Source: Alteromonas sp047556435 (GTDB taxonomy: Bacteria; Pseudomonadota; Gammaproteobacteria; Enterobacterales; Alteromonadaceae). Taken from it: a stretch of DNA of 64,000 bases. The notes under the pieces are model-generated. The model saw only the letters and a list, made by a program, of their open reading frames with translations, was not told where the DNA came from and ran no database searches. The translations under genes and the position numbers were made by a program. Location of the stretch: assembly GCF_047556435.1 (NCBI RefSeq), contig NZ_CP180210.1, positions 682,001 to 746,000 of the forward strand. Reading direction: 5' to 3'. Of this stretch, positions 35,301 to 44,402 are shown piece after piece (within the stretch, counting starts at the first letter, position 1; every line of letters begins with the position of its first letter).

Positions 35301-36129
35301 CGGCCCCAAAGCGGGTGGACCAAATTACCTTACGCGTCTGATGATGGAGCGTGCTACACCGAAGCCGTCTAAAGTTGAAGACGTGGACGCAGAAGATACA
35401 GCGCTTATTGGTGACGAAAAGGTTTCCGGTGAAGCGGAATCGATGATGAAAAACGCCATGAAGGTTGAGGCTGAGTGGCGACACAAAGCGCTGAACGATC
35501 GTATATCTATGGTTCGTCAGTTGCTGGCAAAAATCGCGAAGGTCGATATTGTTGAAGAGCTTGCCGATGACCTTAACAGGACATTGGCAACGTCTCGACA
35601 GCAACTGACCTCTATCGAGCGCAGACTGGCAAAACCAACTGAATTGCCTGGTCCAACAGGTGAGTCCAACAAACTTTACCTTGAGCCTCGGGGCGTTCTG
35701 GTCTGTTTCGCCGATAAAGACGTGACGTTTGAATACTGGACGCTATCCATTGTGACGGCGCTGGCAACGGGTAACGTTGTGGTTTCGGTCGTGTCGGAAG
35801 AGTTCTATGAAGAAGCGCTGGAATTCCAGCAAAACTTCGAATTAACCGGTGCGCCCAAAGGTGTATTCCAGGTTGCCAAGCTGTCTTATTTCGATGCGTT
35901 ATTGATGGACAAAAACCTGGCGGGCGTGGTTGTCGACTCCAGTACGGAACGTACTGCCCGCATTACGGCGATGTTGTCATCTCGCGAAGGAGCAATCTTA
36001 CCGGTTATTACTGCCGAGTATAACGATAAGCTTATCCAGCGACTGATGACAGAGAAAACCATCAGTATCGATACTACGGCATCAGGCGGTAACACATCGC
36101 TGATGACGCTGGTGGAAGATGATGAGTAA
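32329..36129 (+). CDS. putA: Bifunctional proline dehydrogenase / P5C dehydrogenase PutA
   Basis: 1266 residues. There is an N-terminal helical arm, then the FAD-dependent proline dehydrogenase barrel (GPKRSPGISVKLSAIHPR; MVRLVKGAYWDTEIK; FATHNAYS). The aldehyde dehydrogenase domain follows (ISPWNFPLAIFMGQ; FTGSTQTG; Glu in IAETGGQN; catalytic Cys in SAGQRCSALRV; FGPVVHIV), and a C-terminal ALDH-like domain. There is no ribbon-helix-helix DNA-binding domain at the N-terminus, so this type-B-like PutA should not repress its own gene, unlike E. coli PutA. It oxidises proline to glutamate at the membrane, passing electrons to quinone. Confidence 0.97.
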   Translation: MLTNDDLYTTTPLRQRIRDYYRISESVAIDQILPIAEVNPRARSKAWERARKMVLKIRRDQEGHGGVDALLHEYSLSTAEGVVLMCLAEALLRVPDQETQDELIRDKLSKGQWTPHLGNSESLFVNASAWGLLLTGNMVNYADKRKKEQFGLLKQTLGRLGEPVIRRAMNIAMRVMGRQFVMGETIEDAVKRAEEKEKKGYVYSYDMLGEGARTMKDADRYYDAYVKAIKEIGKAAKGRGPKRSPGISVKLSAIHPRFEFLQRERAMAEIPKRLKDLCMMAKEYDIGLTVDAEEADRLDLSLDIIEEVFSDKDLEGWTGFGLAVQAYQKRAIHVIEWLRELTIRVGRTLMVRLVKGAYWDTEIKLTQQAGLEEFPVFTRKSSTDVSYHACANRLLDYRDTIYPQFATHNAYSASVIIELAGDDKEGFEFQCLHGMGDTLYDQVVTEDKIQCRVYAPVGEHEDLLAYLVRRLLENGANSSFVNAIVDDEKPVESLLEDPVEKTQRLKVRYNKLIKTPRGLYAPERDNSRGLDLTDVNAVHALQHELSRWKDFYRVDESDIPENGTAVRSPSNHSDIVGYHVYTTQEEMLASLDKVSDGFQAWSKRPVEERAEILNRTADALERHMAELIAICVREAGKVAQDSIDEVREAVDFCRYYAVRGQELAEDQRLLPRGVTLCISPWNFPLAIFMGQVAAALVTGNTVLAKPAEQTSIIAKRAIDIMHSVGLPEDALQLIISPGKGVGETLLPDERIKAVMFTGSTQTGTLISQTLANRGGEQVPLIAETGGQNCMIVDSTALPEQVVDDVVHSGFQSAGQRCSALRVLFVQEEIADKLTEMLIGAMKELKVGDPAYLYTDIGPVIDGKAHKSLTDHEKYMEGKGKLLYRAALPEVAENGTYFPPTLYQIDNINVLEKEVFGPVVHIVRFKAKQLEEVLNQINGTGYGLTMGVHSRIEERGHELAAKSRAGNVYINRNMIGAIVGVQPFGGRGLSGTGPKAGGPNYLTRLMMERATPKPSKVEDVDAEDTALIGDEKVSGEAESMMKNAMKVEAEWRHKALNDRISMVRQLLAKIAKVDIVEELADDLNRTLATSRQQLTSIERRLAKPTELPGPTGESNKLYLEPRGVLVCFADKDVTFEYWTLSIVTALATGNVVVSVVSEEFYEEALEFQQNFELTGAPKGVFQVAKLSYFDALLMDKNLAGVVVDSSTERTARITAMLSSREGAILPVITAEYNDKLIQRLMTEKTISIDTTASGGNTSLMTLVEDDE

Positions 36130-36190
36130 TAACTGATTGCGTTTTTGCCTCGTCATATGATGAAGCATTCACGCCACTTAGTACGCGAGA

Positions 36191-36216
36191 GCCCCGCATT
36201 GATGCGGGGCTTTTTT
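36191..36216 (+). terminator. Terminator of putA
   Basis: GCCCCGCAT / ATGCGGGGC, a perfect 9-bp stem with a 2-base turn, then six T. It follows the putA stop by about 60 bp. Confidence 0.92.
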
Positions 36217-36430
36217 GTTGTTTAGAAAAATGCCGGTGCTGCTGCGTACACTAAGACCGACAAACTTTGCCCAAAACCCGCTATCTGGGCTCGGGATCTT
36301 CTGTGCGGCTTTTGATTTAACGTGTTACTTGCCTGGCGACAGCAAGTTGTGCCCGCCGTACCCTTTACATAAATAATCAATGCGGTTACCAACGCGATGA
36401 GACCTGTTCACAGTATGCATGCCATAAAAA

Positions 36431-36450
36431 AGCCAGCGAGGACGCTGGCT
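36431..36450 (-). terminator. Terminator of ygiM-like gene
   Basis: AGCCAGCG / CGCTGGCT stem with a 4-base loop; on the minus strand it is followed by TTTTTTA. It is 35 bp past the stop of the SH3 protein. The rest of 36217-36484 shows no gene. Confidence 0.88.
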
Positions 36451-36484
36451 GAGTCAGGGTAATGTCAGAGCAGTAGGGAAGCAC

Positions 36485-37093
36485 CTACATCCATTGGTCG
36501 CCGCGCTTACGCTTTTTCGGTAAATACGACAGGATCACACCAAGCAAAATCCCGGCTCCCGCTACCATCCCGCCGCGAGTAAACCAGCGAAACAGCTCAT
36601 CCTGATCTGCCCTTTCAATTTTCGATGAAAGTGTCGTGATCTCTTTCGCTTGCTCTTCTGTTCGCTGCGTCAACTGCGCTGCGGTCTGACGTGCCTCGCT
36701 CAGTTGTTGGCGAAGTTGTGTGTTTTCACTTCTTACTGCTTGCAGGCTGGCCTGACTATCGGCCAACTGCTCACTTAACAGAGGCAGTTGTTCCGCCATT
36801 GAAATGCTATTGCTAACGTACCGGGTTTCCACCCAACCGGTTCTCCCCTCGTTATCCTTTACCTCGCTGAATTCTTCTTCGCGGTTAGTATTGAGAAGAG
36901 TAATTGGGGTGCCGGCTTCGATTGAACCTAAGATACGGTAATTTCGTCCGGGGCCGGCATGTAAGAAGACGAAAAGATCATCCCGGATATAGTGTGAAGA
37001 GGACGCCTCGATATTAGCCGTATCCTGCAAGCCGAAACTTTGAAAGGAAACCGCGATGAGTGCGACCGATAACCACCTGCGAATCATATTCAT
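36485..37093 (-). CDS. ygiM: TIGR04211-family SH3-domain membrane protein (YgiM-like)
   Basis: 202 residues. A signal peptide (about 1-22) precedes a bacterial SH3 domain (SHYIRDDLFVFLHAGPGRNYRILGSIEAGTPITLL...GWVETRYVS). A long coiled coil (about 110-165) and a C-terminal membrane helix (GGMVAGAGILLGVILSYL) end in a basic cytoplasmic tail. The SH3 part would face the periplasm and may bind cell-wall peptides; the function is not established. Divergent neighbour of ygiF, as in E. coli. Confidence 0.85.
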   Translation of the reverse strand: MNMIRRWLSVALIAVSFQSFGLQDTANIEASSSHYIRDDLFVFLHAGPGRNYRILGSIEAGTPITLLNTNREEEFSEVKDNEGRTGWVETRYVSNSISMAEQLPLLSEQLADSQASLQAVRSENTQLRQQLSEARQTAAQLTQRTEEQAKEITTLSSKIERADQDELFRWFTRGGMVAGAGILLGVILSYLPKKRKRGDQWM

Positions 37094-37386
37094 TCCATAC
37101 GCTGAGAAAAAACATTAGAGATGGTATGGGTTGCATCAGGTAAAGGCAAGTCCGGGTTGTGGCGCTGTGTACGGAAGCACAGAAAAACGACCATTGAATT
37201 CCCGCGTTTTTCTATCAGGGGCAAGCGTAATCTAAGGGTTTCAGCCCGAGCTTTCACTGAGGTAATACCACCAAGCCTACATACTGTGTAAATCGTGTCC
37301 GACGTTTATTTTCTGGCGCGAGAGGGCGTTGCACAAAGTGAAGGACGGGGGTAAGGTGTGGACACCTCTCTTTATATGCATATTTC

Positions 37387-38892
37387 ATGGCTGAAGTTGA
37401 ATTAAAATTTGTCACTCGTCAAAGTGCGCTGGCACCGTTCCTGGAGAAGGTCATTCCGGCGCTGCAGCAACAGGGCATGGGCGTTTCCAAAGCTACGGAA
37501 ATGCGTCTGCAAAATGATTATTACGATACGAAGGAGCATGAGTTTCAGGCGCGCAAAATGGGATTTCGCGTACGAGGCAATAATGGCGAATTTGAACAAA
37601 CCCTGAAAACGCACGGAAAAGTGAGTGGGGGGCTGCATGAGCGGGCCGAATACACTGTGGCGTTGTCAAAAGACGAGCCTGACCTGAGCCTTTTCGATGC
37701 GTCAGTATGGCCGCAGGATTTGAATATCAAACACATAGCCGGGCATCTCGAGCGTCAGTTTAGCACCCACTTTACCCGCACTGCATTTGATATAAAAGTC
37801 GAAGATACGGTCATTGAGCTGGTACTTGATGAAGGTGAAGTTACTACCGGTAAATCACAATCCCCCATCCATGAAATCGAGCTGGAGCTTAAATCCGGTG
37901 ATGTTGCTATGGTGTTTGTCATTGCACGAATCATCAACGACCAGTTACCCGTTCGCCTTAGCGACGTTTCTAAGGCCGCCCAGGGCTATCAATTGTTGCA
38001 CGGCATTCAGGCTCAGGTAGCGTCGCTACCGGATTTTCTGCCACTGGACAACAATTGCAGTACCGAAGAGGCTTTCGCCGCCGCTATGCGCTGTGCGCTG
38101 GCACACTGGCAGCGTCACGAGCACTTATTTATGGAAACCGGCGCCATTAAAATGCTGGCTGAAGTGGCAAAGAGCCTTCGCCTGATGCTGCAAAGCGTGT
38201 CGTTGTATTTGCCGGTATTGCAATGTCCGGCGATGCTGTCGCTGCACAAGCAGCTACTGAACTATGCGCAGGAATGGTTGTGGCAGGATGACCTGCAAAG
38301 CCTGCGTTACTTATTGTCTAAAAAGAGTTTGTTCAATAAAAATCTTTCACGTCACCCTGCACTGCTAAGTTACCTGCAGGGCCGAAAAGCCGGGTTGCTG
38401 CAGGCCCATAATCCGGAAAACCTGTTTTTTGAAACCACAGCCACATCGGTGAAATTGTCTGCTTCGGCCATTCTGCATAACCGGCCGTGGCGTAATGAGG
38501 CGAAAGGGTTCGACATGCCGGTCATGGAGCATGCCAAAGGGTGGTTGTCACAGGGGTGGCAAACCGTGCAGCAGAGCATGCCGGTTAATCGCGATATGGC
38601 TGCTGCGAATTATACGGCCATCGAGATTTTGCTGCGCCAGACGTTATGGAATGGCTTTTTACTGGCAGATTTATTTGTGGAAGAGAGGGGAACCTTCCGT
38701 GCTCCATGGCTGGATTTGCTAACCGGCATTGATGAGCTGCGGGCGCTGTTAATGCTGAGGCATACCCTCAAAGAAGCTGAGCCGGAAGCACAGGATGAAC
38801 TGGAAGCATGGGTTGATGAAAAGACACAAAGTTTACTGAAAGTGATGGAAAGGACCCGGCAGGTTGCAATGCGTGGCGACGTTTACTGGTAA
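37387..38892 (+). CDS. ygiF: Inorganic triphosphatase, CYTH-CHAD protein (YgiF-like)
   Basis: 501 residues. The N-terminal CYTH tunnel domain has the ExExK motif right at the start (MAEVELKFV) and alternating acidic/basic strands (FRVRGNNGEFEQTLKT; ELVLDEGEV; IHEIELELKSGD). The C-terminal CHAD domain (about 220-500) is helical with conserved His residues (ALAHWQRHEHLFME). E. coli YgiF hydrolyses inorganic triphosphate; CHAD domains bind polyphosphate. The AraC-type gene follows after 18 bp. Confidence 0.9.
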   Translation: MAEVELKFVTRQSALAPFLEKVIPALQQQGMGVSKATEMRLQNDYYDTKEHEFQARKMGFRVRGNNGEFEQTLKTHGKVSGGLHERAEYTVALSKDEPDLSLFDASVWPQDLNIKHIAGHLERQFSTHFTRTAFDIKVEDTVIELVLDEGEVTTGKSQSPIHEIELELKSGDVAMVFVIARIINDQLPVRLSDVSKAAQGYQLLHGIQAQVASLPDFLPLDNNCSTEEAFAAAMRCALAHWQRHEHLFMETGAIKMLAEVAKSLRLMLQSVSLYLPVLQCPAMLSLHKQLLNYAQEWLWQDDLQSLRYLLSKKSLFNKNLSRHPALLSYLQGRKAGLLQAHNPENLFFETTATSVKLSASAILHNRPWRNEAKGFDMPVMEHAKGWLSQGWQTVQQSMPVNRDMAAANYTAIEILLRQTLWNGFLLADLFVEERGTFRAPWLDLLTGIDELRALLMLRHTLKEAEPEAQDELEAWVDEKTQSLLKVMERTRQVAMRGDVYW

Positions 38893-38910
38893 ACAAATAC
38901 AAGGCGCAAG

Positions 38911-40008
38911 ATGACTTCGTTGTCAGTGATTTACTCCTATTCATTAATGGCGTCCTCCGCGTTCTGGGGCGTATTAGTGATTAAGTTCTGGGCCACACAT
39001 GAAAAACTCCCCGGCAGACACTGGTTGCTGATAGCAGGATTACTCTGGCCACTCCTTATATTTGATGAGTGGATCAAATACACTGAATTCACCGCTATGG
39101 TCTGGGCGCTCGGCGCTTCCGACTTTATTGCTCCGGTGCTGATGGTCTGTTGTTATAGGGCAATTACGCTGCTGGTTTTAGAGAAGCCGACATATCACCG
39201 CCTGTTGTGGCTGCCGGTCATTGCGACTGCGTTATTGCAGTCAACGTTGATTTTCATTCCTGTGGCGCTTCGGGAAACCTGGTTTGAGGCGGCGCCATCG
39301 GGAAGTCCGGTGACCTGGTGGCCACTATATTCCGTCAATCTGTTAGTTGGCTTTTCTGTTCTGTTTTACAGCATACTTATGGCTGAACGCATTCAACATT
39401 ACCACCGTTATCTTGGCGAGCAGGTTGTCGATACCGGACAGTACAGGATTCGTCGATTATCTGGTGTTGCCGGTACCTGTGTTGGCGCCGGCTTCGCCAG
39501 TATTTTACTGGTGACAGCTGCGACATTTGGCTTTTTCCCGGTAGACTTCTGGCAATCGCTTCAACACATGTTGATGGCACTGGTGATCTTATTGCTGTTG
39601 GCTGGCCTGACGACGCCAAGACAAACCTCGCCCAGTCCGCTGGATTACGAGCGGCTGGAAGCCGGCGCTGCTCCGGAACCGGAGATGCTTGACGCGCTCC
39701 AACGAGCAGAACAGCTAATTATTGATGAAAAGCTCTACAAAAAACTGGGCCTCACGCTGAAACAGTTTTGTGTGCATGCGCGGACAGATCCCACTTTGCT
39801 GGCGATATCGCTGCGTGTGCTCAGGCAAAAATCATTCAGAATGTGGGTATTCAGCTATCGTCTGGAGTACGCGAAAAAGGTCTTGCTGCGAACGGATACC
39901 AGCATTTCAAAAGTGTCCAGGCGACTGGGGATCCCCTCCGACACGGTGCTCAGCGATGCACTTGCCAAGTACGCGAAACAAACATCAGCGGTGAAAAATA
40001 CCGTCTGA
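38911..40008 (+). CDS. Membrane-anchored AraC-type helix-turn-helix regulator
   Basis: 365 residues. About seven hydrophobic helices occupy residues 1-235 (LIAGLLWPLLIFDEWI; LLWLPVIATALLQSTLIFIPVAL; ILLVTAATFGFF; MLMALVILLLLAGLTT). A cytoplasmic C-terminal domain has two AraC-like helix-turn-helix units (LTLKQFCVHARTDPTLLAISLRVLRQKSFRMWVFSYRLEYAKKVL; ISKVSRRLGIPSDTVLSDALAKYA). The second HTH is weaker than usual. It probably senses a membrane or small-molecule cue and binds DNA directly. Possibly co-transcribed with ygiF. Target unknown. Confidence 0.75.
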   Translation: MTSLSVIYSYSLMASSAFWGVLVIKFWATHEKLPGRHWLLIAGLLWPLLIFDEWIKYTEFTAMVWALGASDFIAPVLMVCCYRAITLLVLEKPTYHRLLWLPVIATALLQSTLIFIPVALRETWFEAAPSGSPVTWWPLYSVNLLVGFSVLFYSILMAERIQHYHRYLGEQVVDTGQYRIRRLSGVAGTCVGAGFASILLVTAATFGFFPVDFWQSLQHMLMALVILLLLAGLTTPRQTSPSPLDYERLEAGAAPEPEMLDALQRAEQLIIDEKLYKKLGLTLKQFCVHARTDPTLLAISLRVLRQKSFRMWVFSYRLEYAKKVLLRTDTSISKVSRRLGIPSDTVLSDALAKYAKQTSAVKNTV

Positions 40009-40085
40009 CAACGCTTTTAACGTTGCCAATTCCCCGGCTTATCGTCGTGAGCACTCGTTCTTGCGGGGAGGACAATGCCGGTACT

Positions 40086-40331
40086 TCAGGAATGCAGTGC
40101 CGCGTATTTATCGGCCAGTTGCTCCAGTGACTCTCTGCGCACTGGATCAGGAACAATACACTCTACCGGGCAAACGCCTACGCAGCTTGGCAAGTCATAA
40201 TGCCCGATACACTCAGTGCACCGGTCTGGGTTGATTTCATAAATCTGATCACCGGCGAAAATCGCGTTATTCGGGCACTCATCAACACATAAATCGCAGT
40301 TTATGCATTCTTCGGTAATGGTTAATGCCAT
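40086..40331 (-). CDS. yfhL: YfhL-family 4Fe-4S ferredoxin
   Basis: 81 residues. It has two Cys clusters: CINCDLCVDECPNNAI (CxxCxxCxxxCP) and CTECIGHYDLPSCVGVCPVECI, in which the second cluster has the longer CxxCx8Cx3C spacing typical of YfhL and Allochromatium-type 2[4Fe-4S] ferredoxins. An electron carrier in the cytoplasm. The gap 40009-40085 separates it from the convergent AraC gene and contains only a short CAACG/CGTTG stem. Confidence 0.93.
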   Translation of the reverse strand: MALTITEECINCDLCVDECPNNAIFAGDQIYEINPDRCTECIGHYDLPSCVGVCPVECIVPDPVRRESLEQLADKYAALHS

Positions 40332-40586
40332 ATTCTCCCTCTCCCGTCACTGGTATGTTTGTGAGTCATCAGGAGAATAGTAAAAGTTGCGGATTTCACT
40401 GGCAAAGTGAAAATGAAAGAGACTTGATTCAGGTCAACAGGCGTCCTGCTTCGATGCCATGGTTTGCAACAGCATCGAGAGGCAACCGGCTCTGGGAAGT
40501 GACTGTACAACCTGCCGGGCATAGCAAAAAGTGTAGACAGAGCGTGATGGCGGCGGCTGCGCACAGCCAGAATGACACCTGGAATA

Positions 40587-41276
40587 TCAACCAAACTCGC
40601 GGGCTAAGATATTCTGAGTAAAGGTTTTACGCAGATAAAATCCCCGTGGGCGGGTTTTAATACGATTTCCCTCTTCATCCAGCGCATCAGTTAATACACT
40701 GCCGTTTGCCGCTTTAGGACGAATGTGCAGCGCATTTCCGTGACGCGCGGTAATCGCTTCAACGTTGCCCAGCAAGATTAATTCGGTCAACTCTTCCCAG
40801 TCCTGTTGCAGTAAACGGTCGTCGTCTGCAGTGGGCGTCCACAAAAAACCTGTCGCCACACGGCGTTGCGCCAGCGGTATCTGCCTGTCACCTTCAAGCG
40901 GAAGCCACAGTACCATTTGCAGTTTGTTACGGACGCTGGAGGTTTGCCAGGTGACACCGGGCTGAGGCAAAAGCGGCGCAAAGCATACATAGGTTGTTTC
41001 AAGCGGCTTTAATGCAGCGTCAATCGGAATGGTTTTCAGCTCGATACCGAGTTCAGGAAAGTCCTGTTGCGGTTTTGAGCCAGCAGTTGCCCCCAGCCAT
41101 AGCTCCAGTAGCATGCCCGGCCAGCCTTTATGACGCTGCAGGTTATCAGGTATAGCGACGTTCGCCATCGATGCCAGATCGCCCAACGTCAGACCAGCTA
41201 TTTGATGGCAACGCTCAAGCAGTTCATCAGGTGTGGACGGGGGAGTCCGCGGTGGCTGCATACTTTCCTCATTCAT
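40587..41276 (-). CDS. mutH: DNA mismatch repair endonuclease MutH
   Basis: 229 residues. The catalytic set aligns with E. coli MutH at a constant offset of two: Glu58 (MLLELWLG), Asp72, Glu79 and Lys81 (DFPELGIELKTI). C-terminal conserved parts are RNKLQMVLWLP and GFYLRKTFTQNIL. It nicks the unmethylated strand at hemimethylated GATC when activated by MutL, so the organism should use Dam-directed repair. Divergent from rppH. Confidence 0.96.
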   Translation of the reverse strand: MNEESMQPPRTPPSTPDELLERCHQIAGLTLGDLASMANVAIPDNLQRHKGWPGMLLELWLGATAGSKPQQDFPELGIELKTIPIDAALKPLETTYVCFAPLLPQPGVTWQTSSVRNKLQMVLWLPLEGDRQIPLAQRRVATGFLWTPTADDDRLLQQDWEELTELILLGNVEAITARHGNALHIRPKAANGSVLTDALDEEGNRIKTRPRGFYLRKTFTQNILAREFG

Positions 41277-41543
41277 AATAATGCACCGGCCCAGTATATC
41301 AGTAAGTGAAACCCGACGCTTTCTCTGGCAATGTCATCCGGCGGTGACTGAAGTAGTGTCCAGGCTGGCGTGTACCTGGTCTTTGTCTGTGCTAACCAAA
41401 GAGCATAGCCGGCATAAAATGCTGATGTTGGACAGCTTTTCTGCGCCAGCACCGCGGCAAAGGCAAATTATTAATGCTTTGAATGCTCAGCAGTTTATGG
41501 TCAAATGCGATAATAGAAAAGTTTATCGTGCCCGGGAGTCTAC

Positions 41544-42074
41544 GTGATAGATGCCGACGGATTCCGTGCGAATGTGGGCATAGTGATTTGCAACAAAATG
41601 GGTCAGGTATTTTGGGCAAGGCGTTATGGTCAACATTCATGGCAGTTTCCTCAAGGCGGAATTGATGACGGGGAAACTGCAGAACAAGCGATGTATCGGG
41701 AGCTTCATGAGGAAGTAGGGTTAACGCCAAAAGACGTGACCATACTTGGCGTAACGCGCAACTGGTTACGTTATAAATTGCCGAAACGACTGATTCGGCA
41801 GGGAAGTAACCCGGTATGTATCGGACAAAAACAAAAGTGGTTTTTACTGCAACTGGACTGCAATGAAAAAGATGTCGATGTACTGAAAACCGGCCACCCC
41901 GAGTTTGATGATTGGCGCTGGGTAAGTTACTGGTATCCCATTCGTAACGTGGTCTCGTTTAAACGCGACGTCTACCGACGTGTGATGAAGGAATTTGCTG
42001 GGACTGCAATGCCAGCCCATCAGCGTCATCAAAATCAGACTTCGAAGCGTCAGCGTAAGCGCAGGCGCGGCTAG
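41544..42074 (+). CDS. rppH: RNA pyrophosphohydrolase RppH
   Basis: 176 residues. The start IDADGFRANVGIVICNKMGQVFWARR is characteristic. The Nudix box is GGIDDGETAEQAMYRELHEEVGL (three Glu for metal). The C-terminus is a basic tail (KRQRKRRRG). It removes pyrophosphate from 5' triphosphate RNA, starting RNase E dependent decay. It lies 9 bp before ptsP, the conserved rppH-ptsP order. Confidence 0.96.
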   Translation: MIDADGFRANVGIVICNKMGQVFWARRYGQHSWQFPQGGIDDGETAEQAMYRELHEEVGLTPKDVTILGVTRNWLRYKLPKRLIRQGSNPVCIGQKQKWFLLQLDCNEKDVDVLKTGHPEFDDWRWVSYWYPIRNVVSFKRDVYRRVMKEFAGTAMPAHQRHQNQTSKRQRKRRRG

Positions 42075-42083
42075 GAGGAAAAG

Positions 42084-44402
42084 GTGGGACAAGACGCCGG
42101 TAAAGGGAATATGCTGACGACGCTGAAAAGCATCGTGCAGGAGATTAACCAAATCCCGCAGCTGGAAAAAGCCTTGTTCCGCCTGGCTACCCGCGTCAAA
42201 CAAACGATGCAGGTGAACTCCTGCTCCATCTATCTTGCTGATTATGTCAATCAGGAATTTATCCTTAAAGCTACAGACGGCCTGCATCCTGACGCTGTGG
42301 AGCAGGTGCGTATCGGGTTTTCCGAAGGGTTGATTGGCCTGGTAGGGCAACGTGAAGAGCCCCTGAATATTGAGAATGCCCACCAACATCCTCGTTTTAA
42401 ACATTACCCCGAAGTTAAAGAAGAAAATTACAACGCGTTTTTAGGTACGCCAATTATCCATCAGCGTAAAGTGCTTGGTGTTATCACCATGCAGCAGCAG
42501 GACATGCGGCGATTCAGTGAGGATGAGGAAGCCTTTCTGGTGACGCTGGCGGCACAGATAGCGCTGGAAATCACTAATGCTGAAATTAGGGGGGCACTAA
42601 CTAACAGCACATCGCTGGACTACCTCCCCAAACAGAAAAACGTGCGCGGTATAGCCGGCTCGCCCGGTCTGGCCATTGGTGTCGGGTTTGCGCCTGAGCG
42701 TAAAATTGACTTGCGCGACTGGGTGGTGCGTCATACCAACGACGCTGACAAAGAAATACAGATCTATCGCAAAGGCGTGGAAATTACCCGCGAGCATGTC
42801 GATAACCTCTCCGGTCGGCTTGATAAAAACATTCCCGATGATGTGAAATCGATTTTTCAGCTTTATCATCACCTGCTGGATGCGAACAGCCTGGGACGCG
42901 AAGTTGAGGCCAAAATCAGAGAAGGGTGGGACGCCGCGTCTTCTCTGAAAATGGTAGTAGAAAGCTATGCGGCGCGTTTTGAGGCGATGGAAGATCCGTA
43001 CATGCAGGAACGCGCCATCGACATTGTTGATCTTTCAAACCGGATCCTGACAAACATACTAATCGAATCTCGCGGCCACACCATTGTCGAGCGTCAGGCC
43101 ACTTGCGACAGTATTTTGGTAGCGCAGGAGGTGACCGCCACGATGCTGGCTGAATTTCCGCGCGATAAGCTCAAAGGTATCTTGTCCATACGCGGTTCTA
43201 ATAACTCGCATGCTGCGATCCTGGCCAGAGCCATGGGCGTACCGGCAGTCATGGGATGTCAGAACGTCTCACCGGCATTGCTTGAAGAGAAAGAAATTCT
43301 ACTGGATGGGTATTCCGGTGAAGTCATTGTTGCGCCGGAACGCAATATCCGCAATGAATTTGTTCAGCTCATTGAAGAAGAAAATGCGATATCAGAGCGT
43401 ATCAATGCCGACAGTGACAAAGCCTGCGAGACATCAGATGGTTGCCGCGTAGCGCTATATATTAACGCCGGGCTGTCGGCTGAAGTGGAACTGCATGTTG
43501 GTGCAGGCGGCGATGGTATCGGACTTTACCGCACTGAAATTCCGTTCATGCTGAGAGAGCGCTTCCCTTCTGAAAAAGAGCAGGTGCAGTTATACCGTCA
43601 GGTGCTTGAGTCTTCGCCCGATTTACCTATTACCATGCGTACCCTGGATGTCGGGGGCGACAAACCGTTACCGTACTTTCCCATTAATGAAGAAAACCCG
43701 TTTCTGGGATGGCGCGGGATCCGGCTGACGCTGGACCATCCGGAAATTTTTCTTGTCCAGATACGCGCTATGCTTCGTGCCAGCATCGGCATGACGAATC
43801 TGCAAATTATGCTGCCAATGATTTCTTCTGTGGGAGAAGTGCAGGAAGCACGGCGTCTTATTGATCAGGCGTTTTATGAAATCAGCGATGAGGTTCAGCA
43901 GACCGGGGAGCGTCTGGTGCGGCCCAAGCTGGGAATCATGCTGGAAGTACCTTCCGTGCTGTATCAGCTTCCACAACTGGCGCGTCACGTAGACTTCTTT
44001 TCGGTAGGAAGTAACGATTTAACCCAGTACCTGCTGGCGGTAGATCGCAACAACACCCGCGTAGCCAGTCTCTATAATGCTTACCATCCCGCCGTATTGA
44101 GTGCCTTGTACGATATCGTCAAACAAGCTAATCAGAATCAGGTGCCGGTGACGGTTTGCGGTGAAATTGCCGGAGAGCCTGGTGGTGCCATCCTGCTGCT
44201 GGGGATGGGCTATCGTAAACTCAGTATGAATGCGTTTAACCTTCGCAAGATAAACTGGCTTATCCGAAATGTTAGTCTGCCGGAATGTAAAGGGCTGCTT
44301 TCCTGTGCTTTGACATCAGACTCCCAAGACCAGGTGTTTGAGCACATTAATCAGTACCTGGAAGAAAAGGGGCTGGGAGGCCTGGTAAGAGCCGGTTCCT
44401 GA
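42084..44402 (+). CDS. ptsP: PtsP, enzyme I of the nitrogen-related phosphotransferase system
   Basis: 772 residues from GTG at 42084 (AGGAGG 5 bp upstream); homology to E. coli PtsP starts at the internal ATG 42111 (MLTTLKSIVQEIN), so either start may be used. The N-terminal GAF domain spans about 20-165. The phosphohistidine domain has the active His in GSNNSHAAILARAMGVPAV. The PEP-binding barrel has GGDGIGLYRTEIPFM, RTLDVGGDKPLPYF, GSNDLTQYLLAVDRNN and VTVCGEIAGEPGG. It transfers phosphate from PEP to NPr, with GAF-bound glutamine as the likely signal. Confidence 0.96.
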   Translation: MGQDAGKGNMLTTLKSIVQEINQIPQLEKALFRLATRVKQTMQVNSCSIYLADYVNQEFILKATDGLHPDAVEQVRIGFSEGLIGLVGQREEPLNIENAHQHPRFKHYPEVKEENYNAFLGTPIIHQRKVLGVITMQQQDMRRFSEDEEAFLVTLAAQIALEITNAEIRGALTNSTSLDYLPKQKNVRGIAGSPGLAIGVGFAPERKIDLRDWVVRHTNDADKEIQIYRKGVEITREHVDNLSGRLDKNIPDDVKSIFQLYHHLLDANSLGREVEAKIREGWDAASSLKMVVESYAARFEAMEDPYMQERAIDIVDLSNRILTNILIESRGHTIVERQATCDSILVAQEVTATMLAEFPRDKLKGILSIRGSNNSHAAILARAMGVPAVMGCQNVSPALLEEKEILLDGYSGEVIVAPERNIRNEFVQLIEEENAISERINADSDKACETSDGCRVALYINAGLSAEVELHVGAGGDGIGLYRTEIPFMLRERFPSEKEQVQLYRQVLESSPDLPITMRTLDVGGDKPLPYFPINEENPFLGWRGIRLTLDHPEIFLVQIRAMLRASIGMTNLQIMLPMISSVGEVQEARRLIDQAFYEISDEVQQTGERLVRPKLGIMLEVPSVLYQLPQLARHVDFFSVGSNDLTQYLLAVDRNNTRVASLYNAYHPAVLSALYDIVKQANQNQVPVTVCGEIAGEPGGAILLLGMGYRKLSMNAFNLRKINWLIRNVSLPECKGLLSCALTSDSQDQVFEHINQYLEEKGLGGLVRAGS

